Numbered from the stretch's first letter, positions 34,609 through 44,442 are shown. The stretch is 64,000 bases of DNA from CALDUY01 sp046350255 (GCA_046350255.1 JAXMAV010000009.1:1-64000); one strand, 5' to 3'. Notes: generated from the sequence alone by a model not told the origin. Numbers and translations: made by a program.

Positions 34609-36147
34609 ATGACTACCACCACGACCTGTCCCTCGGAGGAAATGGTGTGGCAATTCGCCATCGATCCCGAGAGCGTGGATCACAGGATCCGGGGCCATAT
34701 CGAAGAGTGCCCTCGCTGTTTCGCGCGGGTCGCCGAGGAGCGTAACCTGGGTGGGTCGCTTGTCTCTGCCGTGGTCGAATTCACCCCCGACTCAGTTCTT
34801 GCGGGCAACTACCGGCTTCAGCGCTTTCTTGGACGGGGCGGGTTTGGTGAAGTCTGGCTCGCCCATGATCAGAAAATGGACCGCCCCGTCGCAATCAAGA
34901 TTCTCCGCAGCGACCGTATGCAAGAGCCGGATATTGCTCGCTTCCGCCAGGAGATTCAACTCCTGGCCCGCATCACCGAGGATCCGCGCCAGTCTCTGCA
35001 TATCGTTCCGGTCTACACCTGCGATGTCGACCGGGACCGTCTCTTCCTCGTCATGCGGTACATCGAGGGCGAATCGCTCGGGAGGCGGGTTCGGCTTCAT
35101 GGCCCGCTCACCTGGCAATTTGCGGCGCGCTACATCGCTAATATTGCCGAGGCACTGCTGCCGCTACACTCCCGCCACCTCGTTCATCGAGACATCAAGC
35201 CTGATAATTTACTCTGGGAAGCACGTAGCGATGAGGCGTTTCTGGCTGACTTTGGCATCACCACTCACGTCGCCCGCGCTGCAGGCAGTATCGGTGGCAC
35301 ACCGGGCTATATCCCCCCCGAACTCCTGGATGGTGAATGCTCGGCAGCTTCCGATGTATTCGCCCTTGCCGCTTCGTTTTACCACCTGGTCACCGGTCAT
35401 CCTCCGTTTTCCATGCGCTCTGTGGTGGAGAGCATCGAGCAGGCCAGGCAAGGACTGCCCAGACTCGATGCGCACCTCGCCTGTGTACCGGAGAGTATTG
35501 AGCAGTTAATCCGAGCCGGACTCGACCCCAACCCGCGTTGCCGTGTTTCTCTTGAAAGTTATCACTCACAACTGCGCGGTGCTGCGACCCAATCCTTGCT
35601 CGCTGCCGTGCGACCCCGCACCACCCAGCCGTCTCAGCTCGATTTAACACTTGAAGTTCAGGCTGGGCCCGCTCCCGGGCAACTGACTCCCATAGCGTGT
35701 CAGAAACCACAACTCACTCAGTATCGCGACCTCGAAGTCGTTCCCGAAGAACCGGATGCCGTGGAAATCGAAGAGGGAAAATATATCAAGCTTACCTTTA
35801 CCTCGCGATCGGGGGGGTATCTCACACTGCTTAACGTTGGAAGTTCCGGCGCGGTTCAAGTGCTTTATCCCAATAAACAGAGTCGCGAATGTCTCATTCC
35901 GCCGGGGGGCCAGCGCTCCATCACCATGCGCGTGCGGCCTCCCGCCGGGGTGGACGAGGCCTTTGGTATCTTGACACGCAATCCTAACGCGCTTCTCCCT
36001 CAGCAATGGACCGAGATGATTCAACAGGGCCAGACGGAAATTCCCCCCGCGCGCTCCTACCGCGATCTAGAGGTAATTGCGGACGAGGCCGGACAACTTC
36101 CTGGAACGGAGTGGACAGCCGTGGGAGTCAAAATCTGTCATCGGTGA
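34609..36147 (+). CDS. Zinc-finger/Ser-Thr kinase with DUF4384-like tail
   Basis: This 512-residue protein joins three parts. The N-terminus carries an anti-sigma zinc-binding motif, HxxxCxxC (His30, Cys34, Cys37). Residues ~69-330 are an intact Hanks kinase: GRGGFGEV, VAIK with Lys97, HRDIKPDN from His193, DFG at 214-216, and GTPGYIPPE. The C-terminus (YIKLTFTSRSGGYLTLLNVG then QVLYPNKQS) resembles DUF4384, a beta-rich sensor domain. A kinase that sequesters or phosphorylates the upstream sigma factor is the likely arrangement. No transmembrane segment is seen. ATG 34609 has CGGAG upstream. Confidence 0.88.
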   Translation: MTTTTTCPSEEMVWQFAIDPESVDHRIRGHIEECPRCFARVAEERNLGGSLVSAVVEFTPDSVLAGNYRLQRFLGRGGFGEVWLAHDQKMDRPVAIKILRSDRMQEPDIARFRQEIQLLARITEDPRQSLHIVPVYTCDVDRDRLFLVMRYIEGESLGRRVRLHGPLTWQFAARYIANIAEALLPLHSRHLVHRDIKPDNLLWEARSDEAFLADFGITTHVARAAGSIGGTPGYIPPELLDGECSAASDVFALAASFYHLVTGHPPFSMRSVVESIEQARQGLPRLDAHLACVPESIEQLIRAGLDPNPRCRVSLESYHSQLRGAATQSLLAAVRPRTTQPSQLDLTLEVQAGPAPGQLTPIACQKPQLTQYRDLEVVPEEPDAVEIEEGKYIKLTFTSRSGGYLTLLNVGSSGAVQVLYPNKQSRECLIPPGGQRSITMRVRPPAGVDEAFGILTRNPNALLPQQWTEMIQQGQTEIPPARSYRDLEVIADEAGQLPGTEWTAVGVKICHR

Positions 36148-36172
36148 GAATCGAATCGGTTGCAGTTCGAGC

Positions 36173-37843
36173 TTACCAGCCCTTGTTGCCGTGGGCGAGC
36201 CGGGCTTCCAGGCTGACTTCGAGGGTGCGAGCTTCCTTGTCCAGCGGTTCGAACATCAGGCTGCGACGAATAACTGCCAGGGCACGAGCAGTCTCATCGA
36301 GTTGAGCCAGATTCTCCGCCTGCATGCGGCACCGTTTTGCCAGGTGCCGGTGAATCTCCGAATTGGCCTGATCGTGGCCGTGGGCGCACTCCAACCAGTT
36401 GATCGCGCGTTCATCATCGATCTCAGCCAGAGCTGCCAGTACATGCACCTCGATCATCTGACGAAAGACCGTCGGATCGTCCGGGTTTTCCTGAAAAGCG
36501 TCGTGCGAGGCACTGATCGCTTCCCCAAGACGGCCCGCGTCGAGAGCCTGGCGCGCCCGCGCAAGATGGATGTTGCGGGGGGGACTATCCAGCGCCTGCA
36601 AGAGCTGAGCACAATCAGATTGCAGCGCTTCGATTAACCGGCGTGCCTGGCCGTGATCCACACTGGCCACGCCACGCAGATAGCTCCAGAGTGTCTGGAG
36701 CGCACGCTGGTACTCGTCGGAGAGGCCAATCGCCACTTCATCTTTCGCCTTCGGGGTCTCGGGCCGTGGTACGGCAGCAATGGAGGGTAACATGGTCGAG
36801 GAGGGGGTTTGCTCCCAGGTGTTCACCCATTGCGGATCGAGAAAGTCGAGTGTGTCCGGGAGAAGATCGTCCGGCTCGCAGGCCAGTAATGCTGCTCCGA
36901 CTGCTGCCGCCTGTACGGGGTAGCTCTCAACCGTGGTGCCGAATCGCTTGCTTAGCAAAGAGCGGGTCGCCATCCAGTGGAATAATCCGCCGCCGATCAG
37001 CAAGACCTGATGTAATTGTTCCCGCGATGTGAGACTGCGATCGAGTAACTCTTGCCCTGCTTGACAGAGAATCTCCACATCAGACGACAGCCAGGGCCAC
37101 AGTTCCTCCCTCGTCAGTGACACCAGCCGGGCCTCGGCTCCCCAACCCGACGCTGCTAACTCCACTGCGCCTGCCTCACTGGTGCCTAGTTCGCGACGAA
37201 GCCGACAGGCATCGTGCCACATGCCCACCCAATCGGAAAAATCGTTCGGGCCAGTCCGCCCCATGTTACGTAGACAAAGGGCTAGAATTAGCTCATCCAC
37301 CAGGCGATGTGATAGTACTCGCAGTCGCAGCCTCGACCGGACTCTGGTGACTCCTCCAAGAACTGTGGCAACACTCAGTTGGACTTCCTCGAACCCCAGT
37401 TCGATCAGCAGGATGATCAATGGATCGTTGGTATTGCTAAAGGCCATGCGCGACACGGCGAGGTCGTTGCCCACCACACGCATCCCCTCCCACCCCGTTC
37501 GGCGAGCAATCTCGCGGCAGCGAGCTCGTACGGTTTCGCTGGCTCCTGAGGCAACTGTCAGCATCGCCCTTAGCTCGCCTGCTGGCAGCGCAGTCTGCCA
37601 GTGGGCATGTATTCGTCCGAGGATCACCCCAAGCCAGTCCATCTGCTCTTCCAGGAGGGGACGCGCGCTGCGGAACGTTACCGGAAGCGGTCCATTGCTC
37701 GGATGACACACCACACTGGCACCCGGAAGGACATCGGTGAGATAGGTTCGCACCTGCGAGGCAGGAACCCCGGAGCCCGCAGCCCACGCGGTTGCCACGT
37801 CAAGGTGTCCTACCCCGATTCCAACACCGTGCATGCGATTCAT
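36173..37843 (-). CDS. Degenerate Hsp70-like protein with helical repeat tail
   Basis: This 556-residue protein keeps the Hsp70/actin-fold outline: an N-terminal strand (VGIGVGHLDVATAWAAGSG), a middle phosphate-2-like region (IELGFEEVQLSVATVLGGV) and a late LIGGGLFHWMATRSLLSKRF box. The usual GIDLGTT and DLGGGT motifs are lost. The last ~150 residues are TPR-like helices (ARQALDAGRLGEAISASHDA and INWLECAHGHDQANSEIHRH). It is the last gene of the chaperone/GTPase operon, eight bases after an intact Hsp70. A non-catalytic co-chaperone or adaptor for its neighbour is a reasonable inference. Confidence 0.7.
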   Translation of the reverse strand: MNRMHGVGIGVGHLDVATAWAAGSGVPASQVRTYLTDVLPGASVVCHPSNGPLPVTFRSARPLLEEQMDWLGVILGRIHAHWQTALPAGELRAMLTVASGASETVRARCREIARRTGWEGMRVVGNDLAVSRMAFSNTNDPLIILLIELGFEEVQLSVATVLGGVTRVRSRLRLRVLSHRLVDELILALCLRNMGRTGPNDFSDWVGMWHDACRLRRELGTSEAGAVELAASGWGAEARLVSLTREELWPWLSSDVEILCQAGQELLDRSLTSREQLHQVLLIGGGLFHWMATRSLLSKRFGTTVESYPVQAAAVGAALLACEPDDLLPDTLDFLDPQWVNTWEQTPSSTMLPSIAAVPRPETPKAKDEVAIGLSDEYQRALQTLWSYLRGVASVDHGQARRLIEALQSDCAQLLQALDSPPRNIHLARARQALDAGRLGEAISASHDAFQENPDDPTVFRQMIEVHVLAALAEIDDERAINWLECAHGHDQANSEIHRHLAKRCRMQAENLAQLDETARALAVIRRSLMFEPLDKEARTLEVSLEARLAHGNKGW

Positions 37844-37850
37844 GACTACC

Positions 37851-39884
37851 TCAGAGTGTCATCTGGCCAGGGAGGGGACCTCGGTACTCTTCACTGCGAA
37901 TCGCTAGCACCTTGTGGATCACGGGTTTTAGTTTGTCGATAATCTCCTGCACCTTTTCGGGTTGGTGGATCGTCGCCTTTTCCAGGGTAGCCCGGGCAAG
38001 GGCGATTTGCTGGGCCGTTCGCGAGTCGGCCATCTCCTGAGCCCGCTCCGCGAGAAACAGCACACTCGCCGTCCCCGCCCCTAGAAGGGCGATACGCAGG
38101 GCTTGCAAGATTGGTTGTGCCCCATGGCGATCGTTCTCAGCCAGCGCGCGTTTCCCCTTCTGGACCTTCTCGTTCAGGTCGCGCATCTGCTCCGGGGTCA
38201 GATAGACTCGATACTTGGTGACAAATCGGTCGCAGACAGACAGCAAGTTTTCCAGTTCCTCCTTCCACTTCGTTGCCTTCTCATTCTGGTAGGGCTGGTT
38301 TCGCTTGATCTGGATCTTCTTGCGGTAGTCAGGCCGACCCACAACCTCTACCTCGACAGTCAGGCTACCGTGCTCGTCGATGGCGAAGCTGATCTCCACC
38401 TTGCTGTTACTGGGTAACCCTCCAGGAAGTTCGTACTCCAGCACCCCCTGGCACGAGTTGTAACTGGTGAGGCTGCTTGTTCCCTGGAAGATCGGCACGC
38501 GTATCAGTTTCTGATTCTCCTGAGTAGGTCGAAACGTTTTCTTGAACGGCTCGCGCGTGGGGTAGATGTTTCCCTTGGGTATGATCTTCTCGAAGGCATG
38601 GGCATTGCCGTCGCGGTAGATTTCGACCCCAAGGTCCATCTGAGTTGGCATGCCGGTCTGATCCATTCGCACAAGGGAGATCTTCTTCGATGCGTCCATG
38701 GGAAATCGCTGGTTCCACAGGGCGGCCCCCAGCGAGACGCACAGCATTGGATTGATGTCGTGCCGGACTTTCATCTTGCCAAACCGTTCCTTGATACGCT
38801 TGCGAACCATGGGGACAAGTGTCGAGCCGCCAACCAGAACCACTGCTGTCAGGTCATTGTCCTTGATGTTCTGACGCTGCAACACCGCCTCTACCAAACC
38901 CATGCTCTCTTCAATCATCGGGGAGATATCGTGCTCGAATGTGGCACGGTCAATGCTCAAGTCAATGCTCACGGGTTCGCGTTCGGGAGCATAGAGCAGG
39001 CGAGGTTCACAGATCCGATAACTCTCCTGATCGGTTAGTGCCTTCTTGGCTCTTTCCGCCAGTGCTTTGACCCAGCGACGCAATCGCGGATCCTGTCTGC
39101 CGTCAATGCCGTGCTTGCTGCCAAGCCAGTCGAAGATGCGCCGGGAAATGCAGTGATCGAAGTCGTCACCACCCAGCCACATGTTGCCGTCTTTCTCCAG
39201 TACCTGGACGTTTTTGTCCTCCATGGGCGAACCAGCGCGTCCCGCGATCTGCACCAGCGAGACATCGAAGGTTCCACCACCCAGGTCGTAGACGAGTATG
39301 CGATGCATCTTGTCCGGATCGTCGTTCAATACGAAGGCCAGCGCTGCGGCTGTCGGTTCGTCCAGTAACGGACGTAAACGAAGTCCTGCGCGCTCCCCAG
39401 CCTCGCGCGTTGCTGTTCGTTGACACTCCTGAAAGTAGGCAGGGACCGTGATGGTTGCTCCGTCCACTTCGACGCCGAGGTGGTGCGCGCAATCATGACG
39501 GATTCGTTCGAGGATCATCATGGAGAGGTCGATGGGGGTAAAGGGCTGCCCGTTGATCAGCACCCGCGCTGCACGATCCAGCACCCCATCGGGTGGGGCG
39601 GAAATGGTGTAGGGCACACGCTCGCGCACGACCTGCACCTTGACATCGTCGAAGTCCAGACCCATGAGCCGTTTGATGGAGAAGATCGTGTCGAGAGGAG
39701 CCTGAGTCGCGTAGTTGATCGCCTGCATTCCGACCAGAAAGCCGGCCGTTCCTGTTTTGCGAAAACTGACGACCGATGGCGTCAAATCCTGGGCGTCGCG
39801 GTTGGGGATGACCACTGGCCTCCCACCCTGGATATGCGCGGCGACGCTATTGGTCGTCCCCAGATCGATGCCAATGGATGCCAT
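37851..39884 (-). CDS. Hsp70 chaperone, DnaK-like
   Basis: This 677-residue protein is a full Hsp70: IGIDLGTTNSVAA at the N-terminus, ITVPAYFQECQRTATREAGE, DLGGGTFDVSL, VGGSTLVPMVRKRI, then a substrate-binding beta-domain (PTREPFKKTFRPTQENQ onward) and a helical lid. All ATPase motifs look intact. It is followed by the degenerate Hsp70-like gene and preceded by a GrpE gene 48 bp upstream, so a dedicated chaperone/exchange-factor pair is encoded here. It is divergent from housekeeping DnaK and lacks the EEVD-like tail, so I give no gene symbol. Confidence 0.92.
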   Translation of the reverse strand: MASIGIDLGTTNSVAAHIQGGRPVVIPNRDAQDLTPSVVSFRKTGTAGFLVGMQAINYATQAPLDTIFSIKRLMGLDFDDVKVQVVRERVPYTISAPPDGVLDRAARVLINGQPFTPIDLSMMILERIRHDCAHHLGVEVDGATITVPAYFQECQRTATREAGERAGLRLRPLLDEPTAAALAFVLNDDPDKMHRILVYDLGGGTFDVSLVQIAGRAGSPMEDKNVQVLEKDGNMWLGGDDFDHCISRRIFDWLGSKHGIDGRQDPRLRRWVKALAERAKKALTDQESYRICEPRLLYAPEREPVSIDLSIDRATFEHDISPMIEESMGLVEAVLQRQNIKDNDLTAVVLVGGSTLVPMVRKRIKERFGKMKVRHDINPMLCVSLGAALWNQRFPMDASKKISLVRMDQTGMPTQMDLGVEIYRDGNAHAFEKIIPKGNIYPTREPFKKTFRPTQENQKLIRVPIFQGTSSLTSYNSCQGVLEYELPGGLPSNSKVEISFAIDEHGSLTVEVEVVGRPDYRKKIQIKRNQPYQNEKATKWKEELENLLSVCDRFVTKYRVYLTPEQMRDLNEKVQKGKRALAENDRHGAQPILQALRIALLGAGTASVLFLAERAQEMADSRTAQQIALARATLEKATIHQPEKVQEIIDKLKPVIHKVLAIRSEEYRGPLPGQMTL

Positions 39885-39932
39885 GGGTTGTCTCGCGGAG
39901 GATGTCGTTCGATGGAATCGCGGTGGATAGTT

Positions 39933-40349
39933 TCACTCGACCGGCCCGGAAACAGTCACAACCTCCGCTTCGCGGAGCACCTGGCCTCGCCAGAGGTAGC
40001 CGGGACGGACCTGTTGCACAATGGTTTCGCTGGGCCCTGGTGCAGCGATCACTTCAACGACGCGATGCAGACGAGGGTCCAGAGGTTGCCCTACGCAGGC
40101 AATCACTTCGATGCCATGATCCGAGAGACACTGCCGCGCCCGCGCTTGCAACACGCGTAGCCCTTCCTGCCAGGTGCCTGGTAGCACCGCGCGGGTGGGA
40201 TCGTCGCAGAACCGATCAATGGCCTCAGCCATTTCGGTCAGGCTAAGTACAGCGGCACGGGTTTGTCGCTCGCTCTGACGACGTGCCTCATCGAGATGGT
40301 TCGCGACGAGCCAATCACCAAGAATCTCCGAATCAAATGGATCGCTCAT
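39933..40349 (-). CDS. GrpE-like nucleotide exchange factor
   Basis: This 138-residue protein carries the GrpE head: LDPRLHRVVEVIAAPGPSET followed by GYLWRGQVLREAEVVTV, equivalent to the conserved beta-wing of GrpE that opens the Hsp70 ATPase. The long N-terminal coiled coil of typical GrpE is shortened. The start ATG overlaps the stop of the upstream 99-residue gene (ATGA), and an Hsp70 gene follows 48 bp later. It should release ADP from that Hsp70. Confidence 0.82.
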   Translation of the reverse strand: MSDPFDSEILGDWLVANHLDEARRQSERQTRAAVLSLTEMAEAIDRFCDDPTRAVLPGTWQEGLRVLQARARQCLSDHGIEVIACVGQPLDPRLHRVVEVIAAPGPSETIVQQVRPGYLWRGQVLREAEVVTVSGPVE

Positions 40350-40645
40350 GACCTTGCTCCCTTGTACAGGAGGTGAGCGAGTTCTTGTAGCGCCGCCTCT
40401 GCCAGCGACTCTGGATCGGTCAAGTCGGGATTGAACAGGAAGAAATCGACAGCCAGGCGCTCGGCAGGAATGCGCAGACGGTCGAAGGCGACTCGATCGC
40501 TCAGGGTCATGCGACCCAGTTGCTGTAACTCCCCCGAGCCGCGCAGGATGGTCGCATGGCTGGCCGCGGGAGTCAGGCTAGTACCCGCGAACACCTCGTA
40601 GGGGTAGGGGCCCGGATGCCAGGGACCGGGCAATCGGGGTATCAT
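40346..40645 (-). CDS. Small conserved-context protein of unknown function
   Basis: This 99-residue protein is not recognised. It reads PYEVFAGTSLTPAASHATIL, then LSDRVAFDRLRIPAERLAVD and FFLFNPDL. The spacing of a PYEV-like start, a central helix and the R(I/L)...ERLAVDFFLF segment recalls degenerate DnaJ-like modules, but the HPD signature is absent. It lies between the CHAT protease and GrpE, with an ATGA overlap to GrpE. A co-chaperone or substrate adaptor is possible but unproven. Confidence 0.5.
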   Translation of the reverse strand: MIPRLPGPWHPGPYPYEVFAGTSLTPAASHATILRGSGELQQLGRMTLSDRVAFDRLRIPAERLAVDFFLFNPDLTDPESLAEAALQELAHLLYKGARS

Positions 40646-40655
40646 CAGGTTTCTC

Positions 40656-43600
40656 CTAGATCAGTTCCAGGGCGTTGAGGTGTTGCTGGAAATCATCACG
40701 TTCGGGAAAGTGCTCCAGCGCCTGGCGAAGGACACGTTGCTGATCTCCGATGGTGGTCATTCGCTCGAACAGGAGTTCGTACCGCAGGACGACCGCCGCG
40801 CGCAGCTTGACATTCGCGCCGGCGATGAGGGCGGCTTCGTTCATGTAGGCCAGAATCTCCTCCAGTGAGCCAGAGCCGTGGTGGAAAGCCTGAATCGCGG
40901 TGTCGGTCTGCTCCAGCCGATAGCCAACGCTTTCCTCAATGCTGGCTTCCAGCTCCCCGAACGATAGGTCCACTGTTGTCTTCTCTGGCTGTTCGAGTTC
41001 TCGGCGTAATCGGGTGGCACGATCAAGGAACTCATCCCGCTTGGAGAACATTTCTCCCGCATCGGCCAGTGCATGCTCGAATGCCTCCAGATGAGACCAG
41101 GCCAGCTTCAACTGACCATGCTCCAGTTGCACTTCAGCCTTGCACAACAGACCGTGGAGCAGCAGTTCATGCACATCGTGGCGTGCTGGTTCCAGGTTCA
41201 CCGCTTCGGTGAGTGTTGCCAGGACTGGTTCAAGGCTCTTCGCCTCTAGCAAAGAACGGCTGTAGAGCAGCAGCTGGTCGACGAGTAGCGATCGCAGTTC
41301 TTCCGAGTTGCTGATCTCGAATACGGGGCGGAGCAAGAGTAGGAGGCGCTCACTTTGTTCGATGGTTGGCTGCTGGCCAGCTTGGTCGACCTGGTGACGC
41401 AACCGCGCCACCAGACGGTTCCAGTCCCGTTCAACCAGGGCGCGATCCTCATCGTCGAGGGGGTCACCTTCGGCTAGCGCTGCGGTCAGTGTGGCCAGGC
41501 GGCGTTGCGTGGCAGGGACAGTGGCGAGGAGTTCCCGATACAGATCAAGGCGGCTCTCATCGTGCTCAATGATGTGGCAGGCCTCGCGGAGAAAGAGGCT
41601 TCGGAGGAGTCGCTCCAGATCAATCTGGAAGATCACTTCACCGTCGGGTAGTCGGGCGTGCAGTGGATTGCGTTCGTGAAAAGCAGGACAATGGGGGTGA
41701 CAGCCTGGGACCACCACCTGACAGGGACCTCGCTGCTGATAGCAGATCTTCGGAGGACTTGCTTCGCGTGGTTGACACGACGAGCAGGCGAGCCCCTCGA
41801 GATGTCCCAGTACCTCCACGATTGAAGCTCCCACCACGAGCGCTTCCCATGCTGCATACAGCGATGAGAATACCATCCGAAGCTCCACCCAGCGCTCGAC
41901 AGGAATGCCTGTGCGTGCGCGACAGGAGTGGTAGAGGCGGAGCAGATCGGCGATGAATCCTAGATGGTTAAGGCAGGATGGCCCCAGAAGAAGCAGAGGA
42001 GCCATTCCAGCTTGCCTTGCAGTGGCCTCCAGACGGCGAATAATCGCCAGCTCGCACTCCAGCCAGTGCAGTAACGGAGACTCCACGACCTCCAGTTCGC
42101 GCATACCCGTCTCGGCGAGTTCCACTTCCAGCCAGCTAACAAGGGCCCGAACCAGTGGGCCCTCCAGCCCACCCAGCTGTCGGGCTTCCTGGGAGTGTTG
42201 TCGCGTCCATTGCTGCCAGTAACTGTGAAAATCATCGGGGTCGCCTGCCAGCAGGACTGCCCAGGGGGCGAGTGCGCGCTCACTCCAGGGGCTGGTAGAA
42301 GGGAGTTCCTCTCGGCTTCTTAATGGAAATCGCACCAGGGCTAGGTGGTGACATAGTTCCAGAAGTCGCGACCGGCCTGGATCGGTTAATCCCTCCTCCA
42401 TCCACAAAGCAATCGCGCGTTCGTGCTGCCCAGCTGCTCGATACACCAGGGCAAGGTCAATGCCCAGTTCGTTGCTCAAGGATGCAATCCAATCGTTTCC
42501 CGGGCGGTCACCTCCGCGCTGGAGTAACGCCTCCCGCGCTTGTGCCAACCTCGCGCGGTTGGCGATCGGATGCACGAAGAAAAGTTCAGCCGTTTCGTTC
42601 CTCATCAGTGCTAGCGGCACCTTGACTGGCACTCCATGATTTGTTTCGATTTGCTCAAGCAAATCGAACACATCGAGCAACCAGGGTGAGAGAGTAGGGC
42701 CCTTGTAGAGATCGCGAATGGCGTTAATCCGGTCAAGATCGCTGAGCAGGCAGCGATCGCGGAGCTTTCGATCTCCTCCATACAACTCGCCAAGCACGTC
42801 TTCCTGATTGCGTGAGAGACCAACAATCAGGCGATCGCATTCATGGACAGCCCGGCTGAGGGTCACCAGGGAGCCACCACGCGCTTGTTCGAGTGCCTGC
42901 CGCATTCGAGGCAATCGCTCTTCCAACCAGGTCTGGCGGAGTCGGGCCGATCGCTTCCATCGCGACATTTCCAGGGAATCGAGAGCGATTTGATGCTGCT
43001 CGCATACTGTGACAAGACGCGCCAGTACCTTCCAATCCTGTTCGTCGAAGATATGGCTGCCCAGTTCAGCGAGCCGTCGACCAAGTGTCGGACTATTCCA
43101 CTCCGCCGTTGCTTCGTATACAGCAAGAGCGGTTTGCAAATCGCCCTGATTGCGCAGCGTCTCCACGTGGCGGTCTATCGAGGACGCCCCTTCTGCGCTC
43201 GAAAAAAGACGTCCATCGGGGCTACGCAGAAAAACCTGAGGATTGAACCAGTCAAGAAGTGCCTCGACAGGTTCTCGCAGGGTTAACAACTCCGTGCGGG
43301 CAGCATTGACCGCCTCTCCGATGGAACGGCACCGGGCGAGTGAACGATAGAGATGCTCGGTGAAAAGAATGGCCGAACGATCACCGATCTGCCGCTGCAT
43401 GGCCACCACCGCTGGGACCTCGGGCCGGAGCAACTGATGGGCGATGCTGGAAAAAGGTGAGGCGCTCAGTTCGCGTCCGCCGTGGCAGGCATTCAGCACA
43501 ACCAACCGAAGCCGACTGAGACCAGCCAGGACCGGTAATAAATCGCGCGATTCGGCTATCTGTTGTCGTCGACCGGTACCTTCGAGTATCAGCCCTTGGC

Positions 43601-44426
43601 GACCAGTACTGGAGTCGGCGATGCCGTGCCCGATAAAGTGCAGGACGTCGTAGCTGGCCCGATCCGGCATGGTGGCGATTTGGCGTAGTGTGTCTGGACC
43701 TGCGATGACCTCCATCTTCCAGATGCCCAGCTTCAGCAGGTGGTCCAGTCCAGCGCGTAGTCGTTCTAGTTCCAGTTCGGCCCCTAATGGGGGGGCATCC
43801 ACGGGCGAAGCGATGACAACCAGCAGTCGTAATGGATACTTGATTTCCGGGCCGCTCACGGCGATGCCTGGTGTGCTACGTACTAACGTCGTGAAGATGT
43901 TCGCGGCCAGGAACAGGCGATGGTCAGGATCGTACAGTAGCTCAAAAGGAAGATTCTGGAGACTCTCGTGCAATTGCAGACGGAGATGAAGTCCAGCGTG
44001 ATGCTGACGCGCCTGCGTGTAGGCCTGCTGATAGGCCGTGTGGAGCGGCCCCTGGAAGATCGCTTCGAACAACAGCGTACCCAGCGATTCCTGCAATCGA
44101 TGTATCAGGTGCGGTGACATGCCTGCGACGTTGATGCCGTCGGCCAGCACCTGTTCCAGTTCCTGGAGACGTGGTGTGAGATGTTGCCATGCATCGCGCA
44201 TGGGACCAAGTAACGCGGTCATCTCCCGTCCCAGCCCACGGGCCTGGGGCCGCGGGCAAAGCACCAGTTGTTCCAGTTGGGACAATGCATCGACGGGAAG
44301 ATGTACCGCCCGGTCGCCGCGTACAGTCACATGGCCCGGCAAACTCAGGAGTGCCGAGTACGTCGCTGGCGATACTGACGGATCGAGCGACAGCGTCATG
44401 TCATAAAGTGAAGAACCAGCGAGCAT
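40656..44426 (-). CDS. CHAT-domain (caspase-like) protease
   Basis: This ~1,256-residue protein has an N-terminal CHAT peptidase domain (about residues 145-400) with the catalytic pair His268 in VLHFIGHG and Cys315 in LNACHGG. The LHESLQNLPFELLYD segment before it is typical of CHAT. The rest is a long helical, TPR-like sensor region with a Cys/His-rich patch (CSSCQ, CYQQRGPC, GCHPHC). CHAT proteases act as caspase-like effectors or activators in bacterial immunity. ATG 44426 is preceded by an in-frame TTG at 44429 that could also be used. It is the most plausible effector of the operon. Confidence 0.88.
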   Translation of the reverse strand: MLAGSSLYDMTLSLDPSVSPATYSALLSLPGHVTVRGDRAVHLPVDALSQLEQLVLCPRPQARGLGREMTALLGPMRDAWQHLTPRLQELEQVLADGINVAGMSPHLIHRLQESLGTLLFEAIFQGPLHTAYQQAYTQARQHHAGLHLRLQLHESLQNLPFELLYDPDHRLFLAANIFTTLVRSTPGIAVSGPEIKYPLRLLVVIASPVDAPPLGAELELERLRAGLDHLLKLGIWKMEVIAGPDTLRQIATMPDRASYDVLHFIGHGIADSSTGRQGLILEGTGRRQQIAESRDLLPVLAGLSRLRLVVLNACHGGRELSASPFSSIAHQLLRPEVPAVVAMQRQIGDRSAILFTEHLYRSLARCRSIGEAVNAARTELLTLREPVEALLDWFNPQVFLRSPDGRLFSSAEGASSIDRHVETLRNQGDLQTALAVYEATAEWNSPTLGRRLAELGSHIFDEQDWKVLARLVTVCEQHQIALDSLEMSRWKRSARLRQTWLEERLPRMRQALEQARGGSLVTLSRAVHECDRLIVGLSRNQEDVLGELYGGDRKLRDRCLLSDLDRINAIRDLYKGPTLSPWLLDVFDLLEQIETNHGVPVKVPLALMRNETAELFFVHPIANRARLAQAREALLQRGGDRPGNDWIASLSNELGIDLALVYRAAGQHERAIALWMEEGLTDPGRSRLLELCHHLALVRFPLRSREELPSTSPWSERALAPWAVLLAGDPDDFHSYWQQWTRQHSQEARQLGGLEGPLVRALVSWLEVELAETGMRELEVVESPLLHWLECELAIIRRLEATARQAGMAPLLLLGPSCLNHLGFIADLLRLYHSCRARTGIPVERWVELRMVFSSLYAAWEALVVGASIVEVLGHLEGLACSSCQPREASPPKICYQQRGPCQVVVPGCHPHCPAFHERNPLHARLPDGEVIFQIDLERLLRSLFLREACHIIEHDESRLDLYRELLATVPATQRRLATLTAALAEGDPLDDEDRALVERDWNRLVARLRHQVDQAGQQPTIEQSERLLLLLRPVFEISNSEELRSLLVDQLLLYSRSLLEAKSLEPVLATLTEAVNLEPARHDVHELLLHGLLCKAEVQLEHGQLKLAWSHLEAFEHALADAGEMFSKRDEFLDRATRLRRELEQPEKTTVDLSFGELEASIEESVGYRLEQTDTAIQAFHHGSGSLEEILAYMNEAALIAGANVKLRAAVVLRYELLFERMTTIGDQQRVLRQALEHFPERDDFQQHLNALELI

Positions 44427-44442
44427 CAAGTGAGTTCCCGGC

